A stretch of DNA of 8,031 nt. Source: Ignavibacteria bacterium (GTDB lineage: Bacteria; Bacteroidota; Ignavibacteria; Tepidaquicellales; OLB5). Where the stretch lies: assembly GCA_030835005.1 (NCBI GenBank), contig JAUQWT010000228.1:1-8031 (forward strand), given 5' to 3'. Position numbers and translations under genes: made by a program. Positions 1 to 5,693 of the stretch are shown here, piece after piece. Below the pieces are notes generated by a model. That model had not been told where the DNA came from. It made no database searches and was given only the letters and a program-made list of their open reading frames with translations. The first letter of the stretch is position 1. Each line of letters begins with the position of its first letter.

Positions 1-40
1 GGATCGTCTCTTTTTTCTTGATTTTTGCACCTTTTGGCAT
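1..40 (-). CDS. Possible 5' end of a divergent gene, cut by window edge
   Basis: An ATG at 40-38 on the minus strand opens a frame that stays open to the window edge, giving only 13 codons (MPKGAKIKKKETI). The lysine-rich composition resembles real proteins in this window. The bases just before the ATG read TATATAGTA, almost the same as the bases before the S19 start (TATATAGTA plus one A). No Shine-Dalgarno is visible, as for many genes here. If real, it is transcribed away from the ribosomal genes and marks the boundary of the ribosomal cluster. The product cannot be named from 13 residues, and the evidence is weak. Confidence 0.33.
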   Translation of the reverse strand, partial: MPKGAKIKKKETI

Positions 41-146
41 TACTATATATACGTATTTTTGTTTGTTACTATTTCTGTCACAAAAATGCTGTTTAGAGCA
101 CATAATAGACACTTTTGAATTAAGAGCTGAACACTATATCAAGTCA

Positions 147-175
147 TTTAGAATCCCTATCCTACCTAATATAAT
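147..175 (+). promoter_or_regulatory. Candidate promoter P1 upstream of L2 gene
   Basis: TTTAGA at 147-152 and a perfect TATAAT at 170-175 are separated by 17 bases, the ideal spacing for a housekeeping sigma factor. The -35 matches TTGACA at 4 of 6 positions. A transcript would begin near 182, at the foot of the inverted repeat at 183-212. In such AT-rich DNA a -10 match alone is weak evidence; the spacing and its place before the first gene of the run add some support. Confidence 0.35.
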
Positions 176-182
176 ATCTTAG

Positions 183-212
183 CAATGGAGTTTACCCCAA
201 TTTGCTCCGTTG
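183..212 (+). repeat. Inverted repeat (8-bp stem, 14-base loop) in L2 leader
   Basis: CAATGGAG (183-190) pairs with CTCCGTTG (205-212) over eight positions, one of them G-U, around a loop of 14 bases. No T-run follows, so it is not a standard intrinsic terminator. The right arm overlaps the -35 hexamer of candidate promoter P2, and the left arm would lie at the 5' end of a P1 transcript. It could be an operator or a leader hairpin; no function can be assigned from sequence alone. Confidence 0.4.
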
Positions 213-240
213 ACTTTAATGCAAAAATCCGCTATATTTG
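210..240 (+). promoter_or_regulatory. Candidate promoter P2 for the L2-led operon
   Basis: TTGACT at 210-215 (5 of 6 to TTGACA) and TATATT at 233-238 (5 of 6 to TATAAT) are separated by exactly 17 bases. The -10 lies in TATATTTG, which also fits the TAnnTTTG element described for Bacteroidota promoters. Transcription would start near 245, giving a leader of about 84 bases before the L2 start at 329. The leader is AT-rich and contains a weak 6-bp A-T hairpin at 285-299. This is the best promoter candidate ahead of the cluster. Confidence 0.55.
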
Positions 241-328
241 TCTTCTGTACCAATAAAATTTCCACCGTTTTTTGCAATTTTGCTTATTTTTATAAAATAG
301 ACCAAAATCTGATTAGGATTATATTGTA

Positions 329-1153
329 ATGGCATTAAAAAAACTAAAACCAAATACACCGGCTACCAGGTTCTACACAATTTCTTCTTTTGAAGATATT
401 ACTAAAACCACCCCCGAAAAATCATTATTAAAGCCGCTTAAAAAATCAGGCGGAAGAAATAACACGGGAAGAATAACCTCAAGAATAAGAGGCGGCGGAC
501 ATAAGAGGATGTACAGGGTCATCGATTTCAAAAGAGACAAGATTGGTATTGAAGGAAAAGTTGAAGCGATCGAATACGATCCGAACCGTTCTTCAAGAAT
601 TGCCCTGGTGAAATATTCCGATGGCGATATTACTTATATTATCTGCCCGGATAATTTGAAAGTCGGCAGTACAATTTTATCCGGAATAGATGCAGATATA
701 GTTGTAGGAAACACACTACCCCTTGCAAACATTCCACTTGGTACATTCATTCACAATTTAGAACTTAAACCCGGCAAGGGCGGTCAGCTTGCAAGAAGCG
801 CAGGAAGCAGCTGTATTGTTGTTGCCAAAGATGAAAAATATACACAAATAAAACTTCCCTCCGGCGAAGTAAGGCAGATATTGAACAGCTGCAAAGCAAC
901 AATCGGAGTTGTAAGTAACCTCGAGCATGAAAACATCAGCCTTGGTAAGGCCGGCCGTTCAAGATGGCTTGGCAGAAGACCTAAAGTAAGAGGTGTTGCT
1001 ATGAACCCTGTTGATCACCCGATGGGCGGCGGCGAAGGTAAAACTTCCGGCGGCGGACATCCTGTTAGCCCTTGGGGACTTCCTGCAAAAGGATATAAAA
1101 CCAGGAAGAAAAAGAATTTGTCAAATAAATTTATTGTTAAGAGAAGAAAGTAA
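329..1153 (+). CDS. rplB: 50S ribosomal protein L2 (uL2)
   Basis: Primary 23S rRNA-binding protein of the large subunit, needed for subunit association and for shaping the region near the peptidyl transferase centre. The 274 aa match the family's usual 273-277. The central OB/SH3-like core is followed by the C-terminal loop, with NPVDHPMGGGEG ending in a basic tail (KFIVKRRK). The conserved histidine of this loop is H230, equivalent to E. coli H229; the following HPH is HPM here, as is usual in Bacteroidota/Chlorobiota relatives. The ATG at 329 gives the canonical short N-terminus (MALKKLKPNTPATR); TAGGA at 314-318 is a weak, distant Shine-Dalgarno. It is first in the run: L23, which normally precedes it, is absent upstream, where 288 bases of promoter-like sequence lie instead. 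The S19 gene follows after 10 bases. Confidence 0.98.
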   Translation: MALKKLKPNTPATRFYTISSFEDITKTTPEKSLLKPLKKSGGRNNTGRITSRIRGGGHKRMYRVIDFKRDKIGIEGKVEAIEYDPNRSSRIALVKYSDGDITYIICPDNLKVGSTILSGIDADIVVGNTLPLANIPLGTFIHNLELKPGKGGQLARSAGSSCIVVAKDEKYTQIKLPSGEVRQILNSCKATIGVVSNLEHENISLGKAGRSRWLGRRPKVRGVAMNPVDHPMGGGEGKTSGGGHPVSPWGLPAKGYKTRKKKNLSNKFIVKRRK

Positions 1154-1163
1154 TATATAGTAA

Positions 1164-1439
1164 ATGCCAAGATCACTAAAAAAAGGGCCGTTCATTGATC
1201 CGAAACTGCTTAAAAGAGTTGAAGAACTGAACAAGGCAAACCAAAAGAAAGTTTTAAAGACCTGGTCAAGGTCAACTACTATTACACCGGATTTTGTCGG
1301 GCATACATTCGCAGTTCATAACGGAAATAAATTTGTCCCTGTATTTGTTTCCGAAAACATGGTTGGGCACAAGCTTGGCGAGTTCTCGCCTACAAGAATA
1401 TTCAGGGCGCATTCAGGTAACAGGAAAGACGAAAAATAA
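1164..1439 (+). CDS. rpsS: 30S ribosomal protein S19 (uS19)
   Basis: Protein of the 30S head that binds the 3' major domain of 16S rRNA with S13 and takes part in the B1a contact with the large subunit. The 91 aa match the family length. The start MPRSLKKGPFID and the stretch VGHKLGEFSPTRIFRAHSG (about residues 67-85) are family signatures. The ATG at 1164 lies 10 bases after the L2 stop. It has no Shine-Dalgarno; an A/T-only tract (AATATATAG) precedes it, so initiation probably relies on unstructured AT-rich sequence or coupling from L2. The C-terminus ends in a short charged tail (NRKDEK). The L22 gene starts 17 bases downstream. Confidence 0.98.
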   Translation: MPRSLKKGPFIDPKLLKRVEELNKANQKKVLKTWSRSTTITPDFVGHTFAVHNGNKFVPVFVSENMVGHKLGEFSPTRIFRAHSGNRKDEK

Positions 1440-1456
1440 GGAATACATAGATCACA

Positions 1457-1807
1457 ATGGAAGCAAAAGCAATTAAAAGATATATACAGAGTTCACCTAC
1501 AAAGATGAGGCTGGTCGCAGATCTTATCCGCGGTAAATCCGTTAATGAGGCGCTTAACATTCTGCATTTTTCCACCAAGCATGCTTCTAAAGTAGTTGAA
1601 ATGACTTTAAGAAGCGCCGTATCTAATTTATCCAATAAGCTGGATTCAGGCAGGGTTGAAGAAAAAGAGCTCTTGGTGAAAACCATTTTTGTAGATGGCG
1701 GACCCGTTCTTAAAAGAATGATGCCTGCACCGCAAGGTAGAGCATACAGGATAAGAAAACGCTCTAATCACTTAACAATTGTAGTTGCAGAAAAAGAAGC
1801 TAAATAG
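1457..1807 (+). CDS. rplV: 50S ribosomal protein L22 (uL22)
   Basis: Exit-tunnel protein that contacts all domains of 23S rRNA; its long beta-hairpin lines the tunnel where nascent chains and macrolides sit. The 116 aa are close to the usual 110-120. The globular part includes the early SPTKMRLVADLIRGKSV segment (about residues 13-29). The hairpin is at about residues 80-101, with the signature KRMMPAPQGRAYRIRKRSNH. No insertion or deletion typical of macrolide-resistant hairpins is visible. The ATG at 1457 has AAGGA about 14 bases upstream, too far to be a strong ribosome site. In most bacteria S3 follows directly; here a foreign small gene starts 4 bases after the stop. Confidence 0.98.
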   Translation: MEAKAIKRYIQSSPTKMRLVADLIRGKSVNEALNILHFSTKHASKVVEMTLRSAVSNLSNKLDSGRVEEKELLVKTIFVDGGPVLKRMMPAPQGRAYRIRKRSNHLTIVVAEKEAK

Positions 1808-1811
1808 TATT

Positions 1812-2204
1812 ATGAAGCAGATTTTTAAATATTCAATACTTGTTCTTTTGCTCTTAACTGTAAATTTATCTTTTGCGGGTGATTCAAGTGACAAGTATTC
1901 ATTCAAGTTCATCGAGTCTAAAGTTTACGATGGTAAAACTGATATTTGGCTTTACCAGATTTATAAAAATGAAATACTGCTTAAAAACCTGAATGTTTAT
2001 GTGACATCAGGGTTTGACGGAAGCAGAATACTGGTGGATTTTGATTTTAATACATCATGGAATATGTTTTATTTAAGCAATAAAAGATCTGTAGATAACT
2101 TATGGAATTCATTCCGTTTAAGGGAGTTTACTGTTAATTCGCTTCAGGAAGCAGTAAATATGGCTGTTGATCAATACATTCAGGATCAGATAATCAATAA
2201 ATAA
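1812..2204 (+). CDS. Small secreted protein of unknown function inserted between L22 and S3
   Basis: I do not recognise this 130-aa protein. Residues 1-22 form a classic signal peptide: a short basic start (MKQIFKY), a hydrophobic core (SILVLLLLTVNL) and a likely signal peptidase I site after SFA, giving a mature chain of about 108 aa beginning GDSSDKYS. There is no cysteine, so it is not a lipoprotein, and no second membrane segment. The mature part alternates aromatic and charged residues (KFIESKVYDGKTDIWLYQIY, then NVYVTSGFDGSRILVDFDF), suggesting a mostly beta fold, with a likely C-terminal helix (SLQEAVNMAVDQYIQDQI). It should act in the periplasm or outside the cell. The ATG at 1812 is preferred over an in-frame TTG at 1785 inside L22. 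It starts 4 bases after the L22 stop with no Shine-Dalgarno, so translation is probably coupled to L22. S3 follows after 29 bases. No frameshift is seen; the gene looks functional. Confidence 0.85.
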   Translation: MKQIFKYSILVLLLLTVNLSFAGDSSDKYSFKFIESKVYDGKTDIWLYQIYKNEILLKNLNVYVTSGFDGSRILVDFDFNTSWNMFYLSNKRSVDNLWNSFRLREFTVNSLQEAVNMAVDQYIQDQIINK

Positions 2205-2220
2205 ATTATTTTATTTTAAT

Positions 2221-2228
2221 AAAGGGAG
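2221..2228 (+). promoter_or_regulatory. Ribosome binding site deciding the TTG start of S3
   Basis: AAAGGGAG, with a GGAG core at 2225-2228, ends 5 bases before the TTG at 2234. It is one of the clearest Shine-Dalgarno sequences in the window and supports initiation at TTG, which also gives the canonical N-terminus MGQKTHP. It would let ribosomes load afresh on S3 after the inserted secreted-protein gene. Confidence 0.7.
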
Positions 2229-2233
2229 CATAA

Positions 2234-2866
2234 TTGGGACAAAAGACACATCCAACAGGTTTTAGAGTAGGCGTTATAAATAACTGGGATTCCAGCTGGT
2301 ATGACGATAAGAGCTTTGCAACGAAGCTGATGGAAGATAATATGATAAGAGGTTACATAAGGAAAAGATTCGATAATGCCGGAATCTCGAAAATAGAAGT
2401 TGAAAGAACTCCCAAGAAAATAACGCTCACTATTCATACATCAAGGCCCGGTTATGTTATCGGAAAAAGCGGTAAGGAAATAACCCATCTTGAAGGTGAG
2501 TTAAAGAAAGTAACAAATAAAGATATTAAGGTTCTGGTAACAGAGATCAAAAAGCCTGAGCTTGATGCTCACCTTGTTGCAGAAAATATCGCTAACCAGA
2601 TCTCCAATCGTGTTTCATACAGAAGAGCGATCAAAACAGCAATAGCTTCAAGTATGAGAATGGGAGCTGAAGGTATCAAGATATATGTTGGCGGAAGATT
2701 GAACGGCGCGGAAATTGCAAGAAGCGAGCAGTTTAAAGAAGGAAGAATTCCTTTGCAGACTATCAGAGCTAATATTGATTACGCAAGCCTTGCTGCAACT
2801 ACGATTTACGGCAAGATAGGTGTGAAAGTCTGGATCTGCATTGGCGACAAATTAATCAGGAAATAA
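2234..2866 (+). CDS. rpsC: 30S ribosomal protein S3 (uS3), TTG start
   Basis: Protein of the 30S head at the mRNA entry channel, contributing to the ribosomal helicase with S4 and S5. The N-terminal part holds a type II KH domain (about residues 38-108) with the GxxG loop VIGKSGKEI (G77-G80). The C-terminal domain runs from about 110 to 205 and contains YRRAIKTAIASSMR, whose R130, R131 and K134 correspond to the E. coli helicase residues R131, R132 and K135. At 210 aa it is shorter than the E. coli protein (233) because the basic C-terminal tail is missing; it ends soon after the conserved GKIGVKVWI strand. The start is TTG with a good ribosome site. The motif DSSWYDDKSFA resembles Chlorobi and Bacteroidota S3 proteins. 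Confidence 0.98.
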   Translation: MGQKTHPTGFRVGVINNWDSSWYDDKSFATKLMEDNMIRGYIRKRFDNAGISKIEVERTPKKITLTIHTSRPGYVIGKSGKEITHLEGELKKVTNKDIKVLVTEIKKPELDAHLVAENIANQISNRVSYRRAIKTAIASSMRMGAEGIKIYVGGRLNGAEIARSEQFKEGRIPLQTIRANIDYASLAATTIYGKIGVKVWICIGDKLIRK

Positions 2867-2886
2867 CAGTTTTTCTTATTTAAGTA

Positions 2887-2892
2887 TAGGAG
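2887..2892 (+). promoter_or_regulatory. Ribosome binding site for L16
   Basis: TATAGGAG occurs in the S3-L16 gap, with GGAG at 2889-2892, 9 bases before the ATG at 2902. The spacing favours this start over the in-frame ATG at 2911, which would be 18 bases away. Confidence 0.65.
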
Positions 2893-2901
2893 AGTATTTG
2901 T

Positions 2902-3324
2902 ATGGCTTTAATGCCAAAAAGAGTAAAATTCAGAAAAGCGCACAGGGGAAGAAGAGCAGGAAAAGCAACCCGCGGATTTACAGTATCATTTGGTAATTTC
3001 GGGATAAAAGCTCTGGAGCCGGCATGGATCACCCAGCGACAGATAGAAGCTGCCAGGGTAGCTATTACCAGGGAAATGAAAAGGGACGGAAAAGTGTGGA
3101 TCAGGATATTTCCCGATAAGCCGTTTACCAAGAAACCTCTTGAAACTCGTATGGGTAAAGGTAAAGGAGCTCCTGAATACTGGGTTGCAGTTGTAAAACC
3201 TGGGACTATAATGTTTGAAGTCGGAGGAGTTACAAGAAAAGTAGCCGAAGAAGCTATAAGACTTGCTGCTCATAAGCTTCCTATCAGGACTAAATTTGTT
3301 GTAAGACACGATTACGCGGAATAA
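2902..3324 (+). CDS. rplP: 50S ribosomal protein L16 (uL16)
   Basis: Late-assembly protein of the large subunit that contacts the A-site tRNA and organises the peptidyl transferase region. The 140 aa match the family (136-144). Visible signatures are MPKRVKFRKAHRGR near the start, ITQRQIEAARVAITR (about 43-57) and ETRMGKGKGAPEYWVAVVKPG (about 81-101). R83 corresponds to E. coli R81, the arginine that is hydroxylated in some bacteria. Starting at 2902 adds three residues (MAL) before the common MPKR start; the ribosome site supports this. S3 lies 35 bases upstream and the L29 gene 18 bases downstream. Confidence 0.98.
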   Translation: MALMPKRVKFRKAHRGRRAGKATRGFTVSFGNFGIKALEPAWITQRQIEAARVAITREMKRDGKVWIRIFPDKPFTKKPLETRMGKGKGAPEYWVAVVKPGTIMFEVGGVTRKVAEEAIRLAAHKLPIRTKFVVRHDYAE

Positions 3325-3342
3325 AAAAATTTTATTTATATA

Positions 3343-3549
3343 ATGAAATACTACGAAATAAAAACGTTATCAACTGAAGATCTAAAGAACAGGTTGAAGG
3401 AAGAAAGCGAAGGACTGGAAAACCTAAGGTTCCAGAAATCAATTGGACAGCTTGAGAATTTCAAAGGAATTGAAAATACAAGAAAACTGATTGCGCGAAT
3501 TCATACCATTCTGAAAGAAAGAGAATTATCAGATAAAAAGGATAAATAA
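3343..3549 (+). CDS. rpmC: 50S ribosomal protein L29 (uL29)
   Basis: Small helical-hairpin protein at the nascent-chain exit, next to L23 and the docking site for trigger factor and SRP. The 68 aa are within the family range of 60-70. It starts MKYYEIKTLSTEDLKNRLKE, continues with the conserved LRFQKSIGQLEN segment (about residues 28-39) and ends in the second helix with IARIHTILKERE. The ATG at 3343 has no Shine-Dalgarno, only an A/T tract (TTTATATA). The S17 gene begins 7 bases after its stop, which suggests translational coupling. Confidence 0.96.
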   Translation: MKYYEIKTLSTEDLKNRLKEESEGLENLRFQKSIGQLENFKGIENTRKLIARIHTILKERELSDKKDK

Positions 3550-3556
3550 TCAACTA

Positions 3557-3943
3557 ATGAGCGAAAATTTAGAACAAGTTAATAATACACCGGATTCGGG
3601 TACTGAACAGAATGTTGTTACGGAGCCTGTCCTTGAGAATACTACCGGTCCGGTAACTGCTGAAGACGAAACCGTTAACGGCAGCTCTGCAAAAAGAGGC
3701 AGAAGAAAGACCCGTATTGGCAAAGTTGTCAGCAATAAGATGGATAAGAGCATTATTGTTGCTATCGAAAGAAGGATCATTCATCCTATTTATAAGAAAT
3801 ACTTCAAGAAGACAACCAAGTTCATGGCACATGATCAGAATAATGTTGCGAACATCGGCGATATTGTGAAGATCATGGAAACCAGGCCTCTTAGTGCGCG
3901 CAAAAGATGGAGACTTGTAGAAGTTATTGAAAAAGTAAAATAA
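3557..3943 (+). CDS. rpsQ: 30S ribosomal protein S17 (uS17) with acidic N-terminal extension
   Basis: Primary 16S rRNA-binding protein of the 30S body, needed early in assembly. The OB-fold core, about residues 46-128, is canonical: KTRIGKVVSNKMDKSIIVAI near its start, then HPIYKKYFKKTTKFMAHD and METRPLSARKRWRLVEVIEK. The protein is 128 aa against a usual 80-90. Residues 1-45 are an extra N-terminal segment with nine acidic and no basic residues, rich in T, N, G and P and probably disordered. No ATG, GTG or TTG occurs in frame between codon 1 and M62, which is inside the core, so the extension cannot be removed by choosing another standard start. The ATG is 7 bases after the L29 stop. An acidic tail on an otherwise basic RNA-binding protein is odd. 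Confidence 0.96.
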   Translation: MSENLEQVNNTPDSGTEQNVVTEPVLENTTGPVTAEDETVNGSSAKRGRRKTRIGKVVSNKMDKSIIVAIERRIIHPIYKKYFKKTTKFMAHDQNNVANIGDIVKIMETRPLSARKRWRLVEVIEKVK

Positions 3944-3961
3944 TATATCTAGGATTATAAA

Positions 3962-4330
3962 ATGGTTCAGGAAGAAACAAATTTAGTAGTTGCCGATAAT
4001 TCCGGTGCAAAAAGAGTAAGATGCATCAGGGTGCTTGGCGGTTCTGATAGGAGATATGCCGGAGTTGGTGATTTGGTCGTAGTTTCAGTAAAATCAGCTA
4101 TACCCGGCGGTAATGTAAAAAAAGGCGAGGTATCGAAAGCTGTTATTGTCAGGACAAAAAAAGAAACAAGACGCAAAGATGGTTCTTACATAAAATTTGA
4201 TGAAAATGCGGCTGTGTTGATCAATGCAGAAAACGAGCCAAGAGGCACCAGAATATTCGGGCCTGTTGCTAGAGAATTAAGAGAAAAACAATTTATGAAA
4301 ATCATATCATTAGCTCCGGAGGTTTTATAA
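3962..4330 (+). CDS. rplN: 50S ribosomal protein L14 (uL14)
   Basis: Beta-barrel protein of the subunit interface that forms bridges to 16S rRNA and is the docking site of the silencing factor RsfS. At 122 aa it has exactly the standard length. Signatures are VVADNSGAKRVRCIRVLGGS (about 9-28), GGNVKKGEVSKAVIVRTKKE (about 49-68), DGSYIKFDENAAVLIN and GTRIFGPVARELR. The ATG at 3962 has AGGA at 3951-3954, 7 bases upstream, a reasonable ribosome site. It lies 18 bases after S17 and 4 bases before the L24 start. Its last codons carry GGAGG (4318-4322), 12 bases before the L24 ATG, probably the L24 ribosome site. Confidence 0.98.
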   Translation: MVQEETNLVVADNSGAKRVRCIRVLGGSDRRYAGVGDLVVVSVKSAIPGGNVKKGEVSKAVIVRTKKETRRKDGSYIKFDENAAVLINAENEPRGTRIFGPVARELREKQFMKIISLAPEVL

Positions 4331-4334
4331 TAAG

Positions 4335-4661
4335 ATGAGTTTAAGAAAGAATGACAGGGTTAAGGTTTTATCCGGAAATAACAAAGGAAAAGAAGGCAAG
4401 ATCCTTAAAATTTTCCGTACAAAAAACAGGGTTATTGTTGAAGGCGTGAATATTATAAAACGCCACACAAAGCCCAGCCAGAAAAATCCGCAGGGCGGAA
4501 TTTCTCAAAAAGAAGCTCCAATACATGTCTCGAATGTAATGCTGATAGACCCTAAAGCGGGTGAGCCTTCAAGACTTGGAATGAAAGTGATTACTGATGA
4601 TGCCGGCAAGAAAAAGAGAATGAGATATGCAAAAAAGAGCGGCGAAATAATAATAAGTTAA
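4335..4661 (+). CDS. rplX: 50S ribosomal protein L24 (uL24)
   Basis: Assembly-initiator protein that binds the 5' end of 23S rRNA and lies near the tunnel exit. The 108 aa are typical (102-110). The KOW motif occupies about residues 6-32 (NDRVKVLSGNNKGKEGKILK), followed by VEGVNIIKRHTKPSQKNPQG and the conserved APIHVSNVMLIDP (about 61-73). It starts 4 bases after the L14 stop, using GGAGG within the end of L14, so the two genes are probably translationally coupled. The L5 reading frame begins 22 bases after its stop. Confidence 0.97.
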   Translation: MSLRKNDRVKVLSGNNKGKEGKILKIFRTKNRVIVEGVNIIKRHTKPSQKNPQGGISQKEAPIHVSNVMLIDPKAGEPSRLGMKVITDDAGKKKRMRYAKKSGEIIIS

Positions 4662-4683
4662 AAAGTATAAATATATTTAGCTG

Positions 4684-5358
4684 ATGGCTGACGAAAAAGA
4701 AAAAAAAGTAAAGAAAAAATCTGATACCCCCGAGGAAACAAAGGGAAAGAAATCAGCAAAAAAACCTAAAGAAGCTGAGGTAATTGTTGAAGAAAAAGTG
4801 CCGGTAAGACTGTTTGATTTCTATAAGAACGATGTTATCCCTTCACTTTCCAAACAGTTTGCTTATAAGAATCCATTTCAGGTTCCGAAACTTGAAAAGA
4901 TCTCAATTAATGTAGGTATTGGCGCTGCAACGCAGGATCCCAAAATGGTTGATATCATTGTAAAAGAGCTTGAAAATATTGCAGGACAAAAACCGGTTGT
5001 GACCCTGGCTAAGAAATCGGTATCTAACTTCAAGCTGCGTGAAAAAATGAAGATCGGCTGCAAAGTCACCTTAAGGAAAGCAAAGATGTATGAGTTCCTC
5101 GATAGACTTATCAATGTAGCAATTCCGCGTATAAGAGATTTCCGCGGAGTACCCGATAAAGCATTTGACGGCAACGGGAATTACACGCTTGGAGTAAAAG
5201 AACATGTTATTTTTCCCGAAGTGAATGTTGATAGTGTACAGAAACATTTTGGGATGGATATTACGTTTGTTACAACTGCCGGAAGCGACGATGAAGCAAG
5301 AGAGCTTTTGAGAGCATTCGGAATGCCGTTTGTAAAAAGAGAAGCGTCTGTTAACTAA
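4684..5358 (+). CDS. rplE: 50S ribosomal protein L5 (uL5) with lysine-rich N-terminal extension
   Basis: Binds 5S rRNA with L18 in the central protuberance, touches the P-site tRNA and forms bridge B1b with S13. The core begins at about residue 42 (RLFDFYKNDVIPSLSKQF) and continues through NPFQVPKLEKISINVGIG, KKSVSNFKLREKMKIGCKVT, IPRIRDFRGV and a complete C-terminus. The total is 224 aa against a usual 178-187. The extra N-terminal residues (about 1-40) are a low-complexity lysine/glutamate stretch, probably disordered, with about 13 basic and 10 acidic residues. An in-frame GTG at 4798 would give a standard 186-aa protein, but no well-spaced ribosome site precedes it, and the frame upstream is open with protein-like composition. 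I prefer ATG 4684, with moderate certainty on the start only. Confidence 0.95.
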   Translation: MADEKEKKVKKKSDTPEETKGKKSAKKPKEAEVIVEEKVPVRLFDFYKNDVIPSLSKQFAYKNPFQVPKLEKISINVGIGAATQDPKMVDIIVKELENIAGQKPVVTLAKKSVSNFKLREKMKIGCKVTLRKAKMYEFLDRLINVAIPRIRDFRGVPDKAFDGNGNYTLGVKEHVIFPEVNVDSVQKHFGMDITFVTTAGSDDEARELLRAFGMPFVKREASVN

Positions 5359-5376
5359 AAAGTATTTAAATAATTA

Positions 5377-5382
5377 TAGGAG
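5377..5382 (+). promoter_or_regulatory. Ribosome binding site deciding the TTG start of S14
   Basis: TAGGAG lies 9 bases before the TTG at 5392. No ATG exists near the conserved MAKTS start, so this site fixes the TTG as initiator. Confidence 0.7.
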
Positions 5383-5391
5383 TAGTTAATA

Positions 5392-5661
5392 TTGGCAAAA
5401 ACATCACAGGTAGCCAGAGAGAACAAAAGAAAAAGGCTTGTTAACAAGTATGCCGAAAAAAGAAAACAGCTGAAAGCTAACGGAGATTACGATGCTTTAT
5501 CGGAGCTTCCCCGCAACAGTAATCCTGTAAGGCTTCATAACAGGTGTGCAGTAACAGGCAGAGCAAGAGGCTTTTACAGGAAATTCGGTATATCAAGGCT
5601 TACTTTCAGAAAGATGGCTCTTGAGGGCATGATCCCCGGAGTTAGAAAAGCAAGCTGGTAG
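5392..5661 (+). CDS. rpsN: 30S ribosomal protein S14 (uS14), zinc-free form, TTG start
   Basis: Binds 16S rRNA in the 30S head close to S3, S10 and S19 and is needed late in assembly. At 89 aa it is the longer-core, zinc-independent (C-minus) type: the region that in zinc forms carries two CxxC pairs reads LHNRCAVTGRARGFYRKFGI (about residues 49-68), with one cysteine only. The ending GMIPGVRKASW is canonical. It starts with TTG at 5392 behind a good Shine-Dalgarno, 33 bases after L5. Having the zinc-free copy in the main operon suggests ribosome assembly here does not depend on zinc for S14; a second copy elsewhere cannot be excluded. Confidence 0.98.
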   Translation: MAKTSQVARENKRKRLVNKYAEKRKQLKANGDYDALSELPRNSNPVRLHNRCAVTGRARGFYRKFGISRLTFRKMALEGMIPGVRKASW

Positions 5662-5693
5662 TTTTTTAATAAAAAGTAAATTAAGTATATATA

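Noticed and set aside
115..140. Third promoter (TTGAAT 115-120 with TATATC 135-140) before L2
   Set aside because: The spacing is only 14 bases, too short for a normal sigma-70 type promoter.
3..182. Open + strand frame from the window edge to a stop at 180-182, hydrophobic at first, possibly the end of an upstream gene
   Set aside because: No resemblance to L23 or any known protein; its phenylalanine/leucine-rich start is what the complement of an A-rich lysine-coding stretch would give, and it overlaps the promoter-like region. It cannot be fully excluded without the sequence to the left.
1402..1686. 94-codon minus-strand frame across S19 and L22
   Set aside because: It lies antisense to two certain ribosomal protein genes and its translation has no recognisable family.
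1785..1811. Upstream TTG start for the secreted protein, adding nine residues and overlapping L22
   Set aside because: The ATG at 1812 gives a textbook signal peptide start and lies 4 bases after L22; no ribosome site favours the TTG.
2986..3309. 107-codon minus-strand frame inside L16
   Set aside because: Shadow of L16 with skewed composition rich in S, F, Y and P; no own ribosome site.
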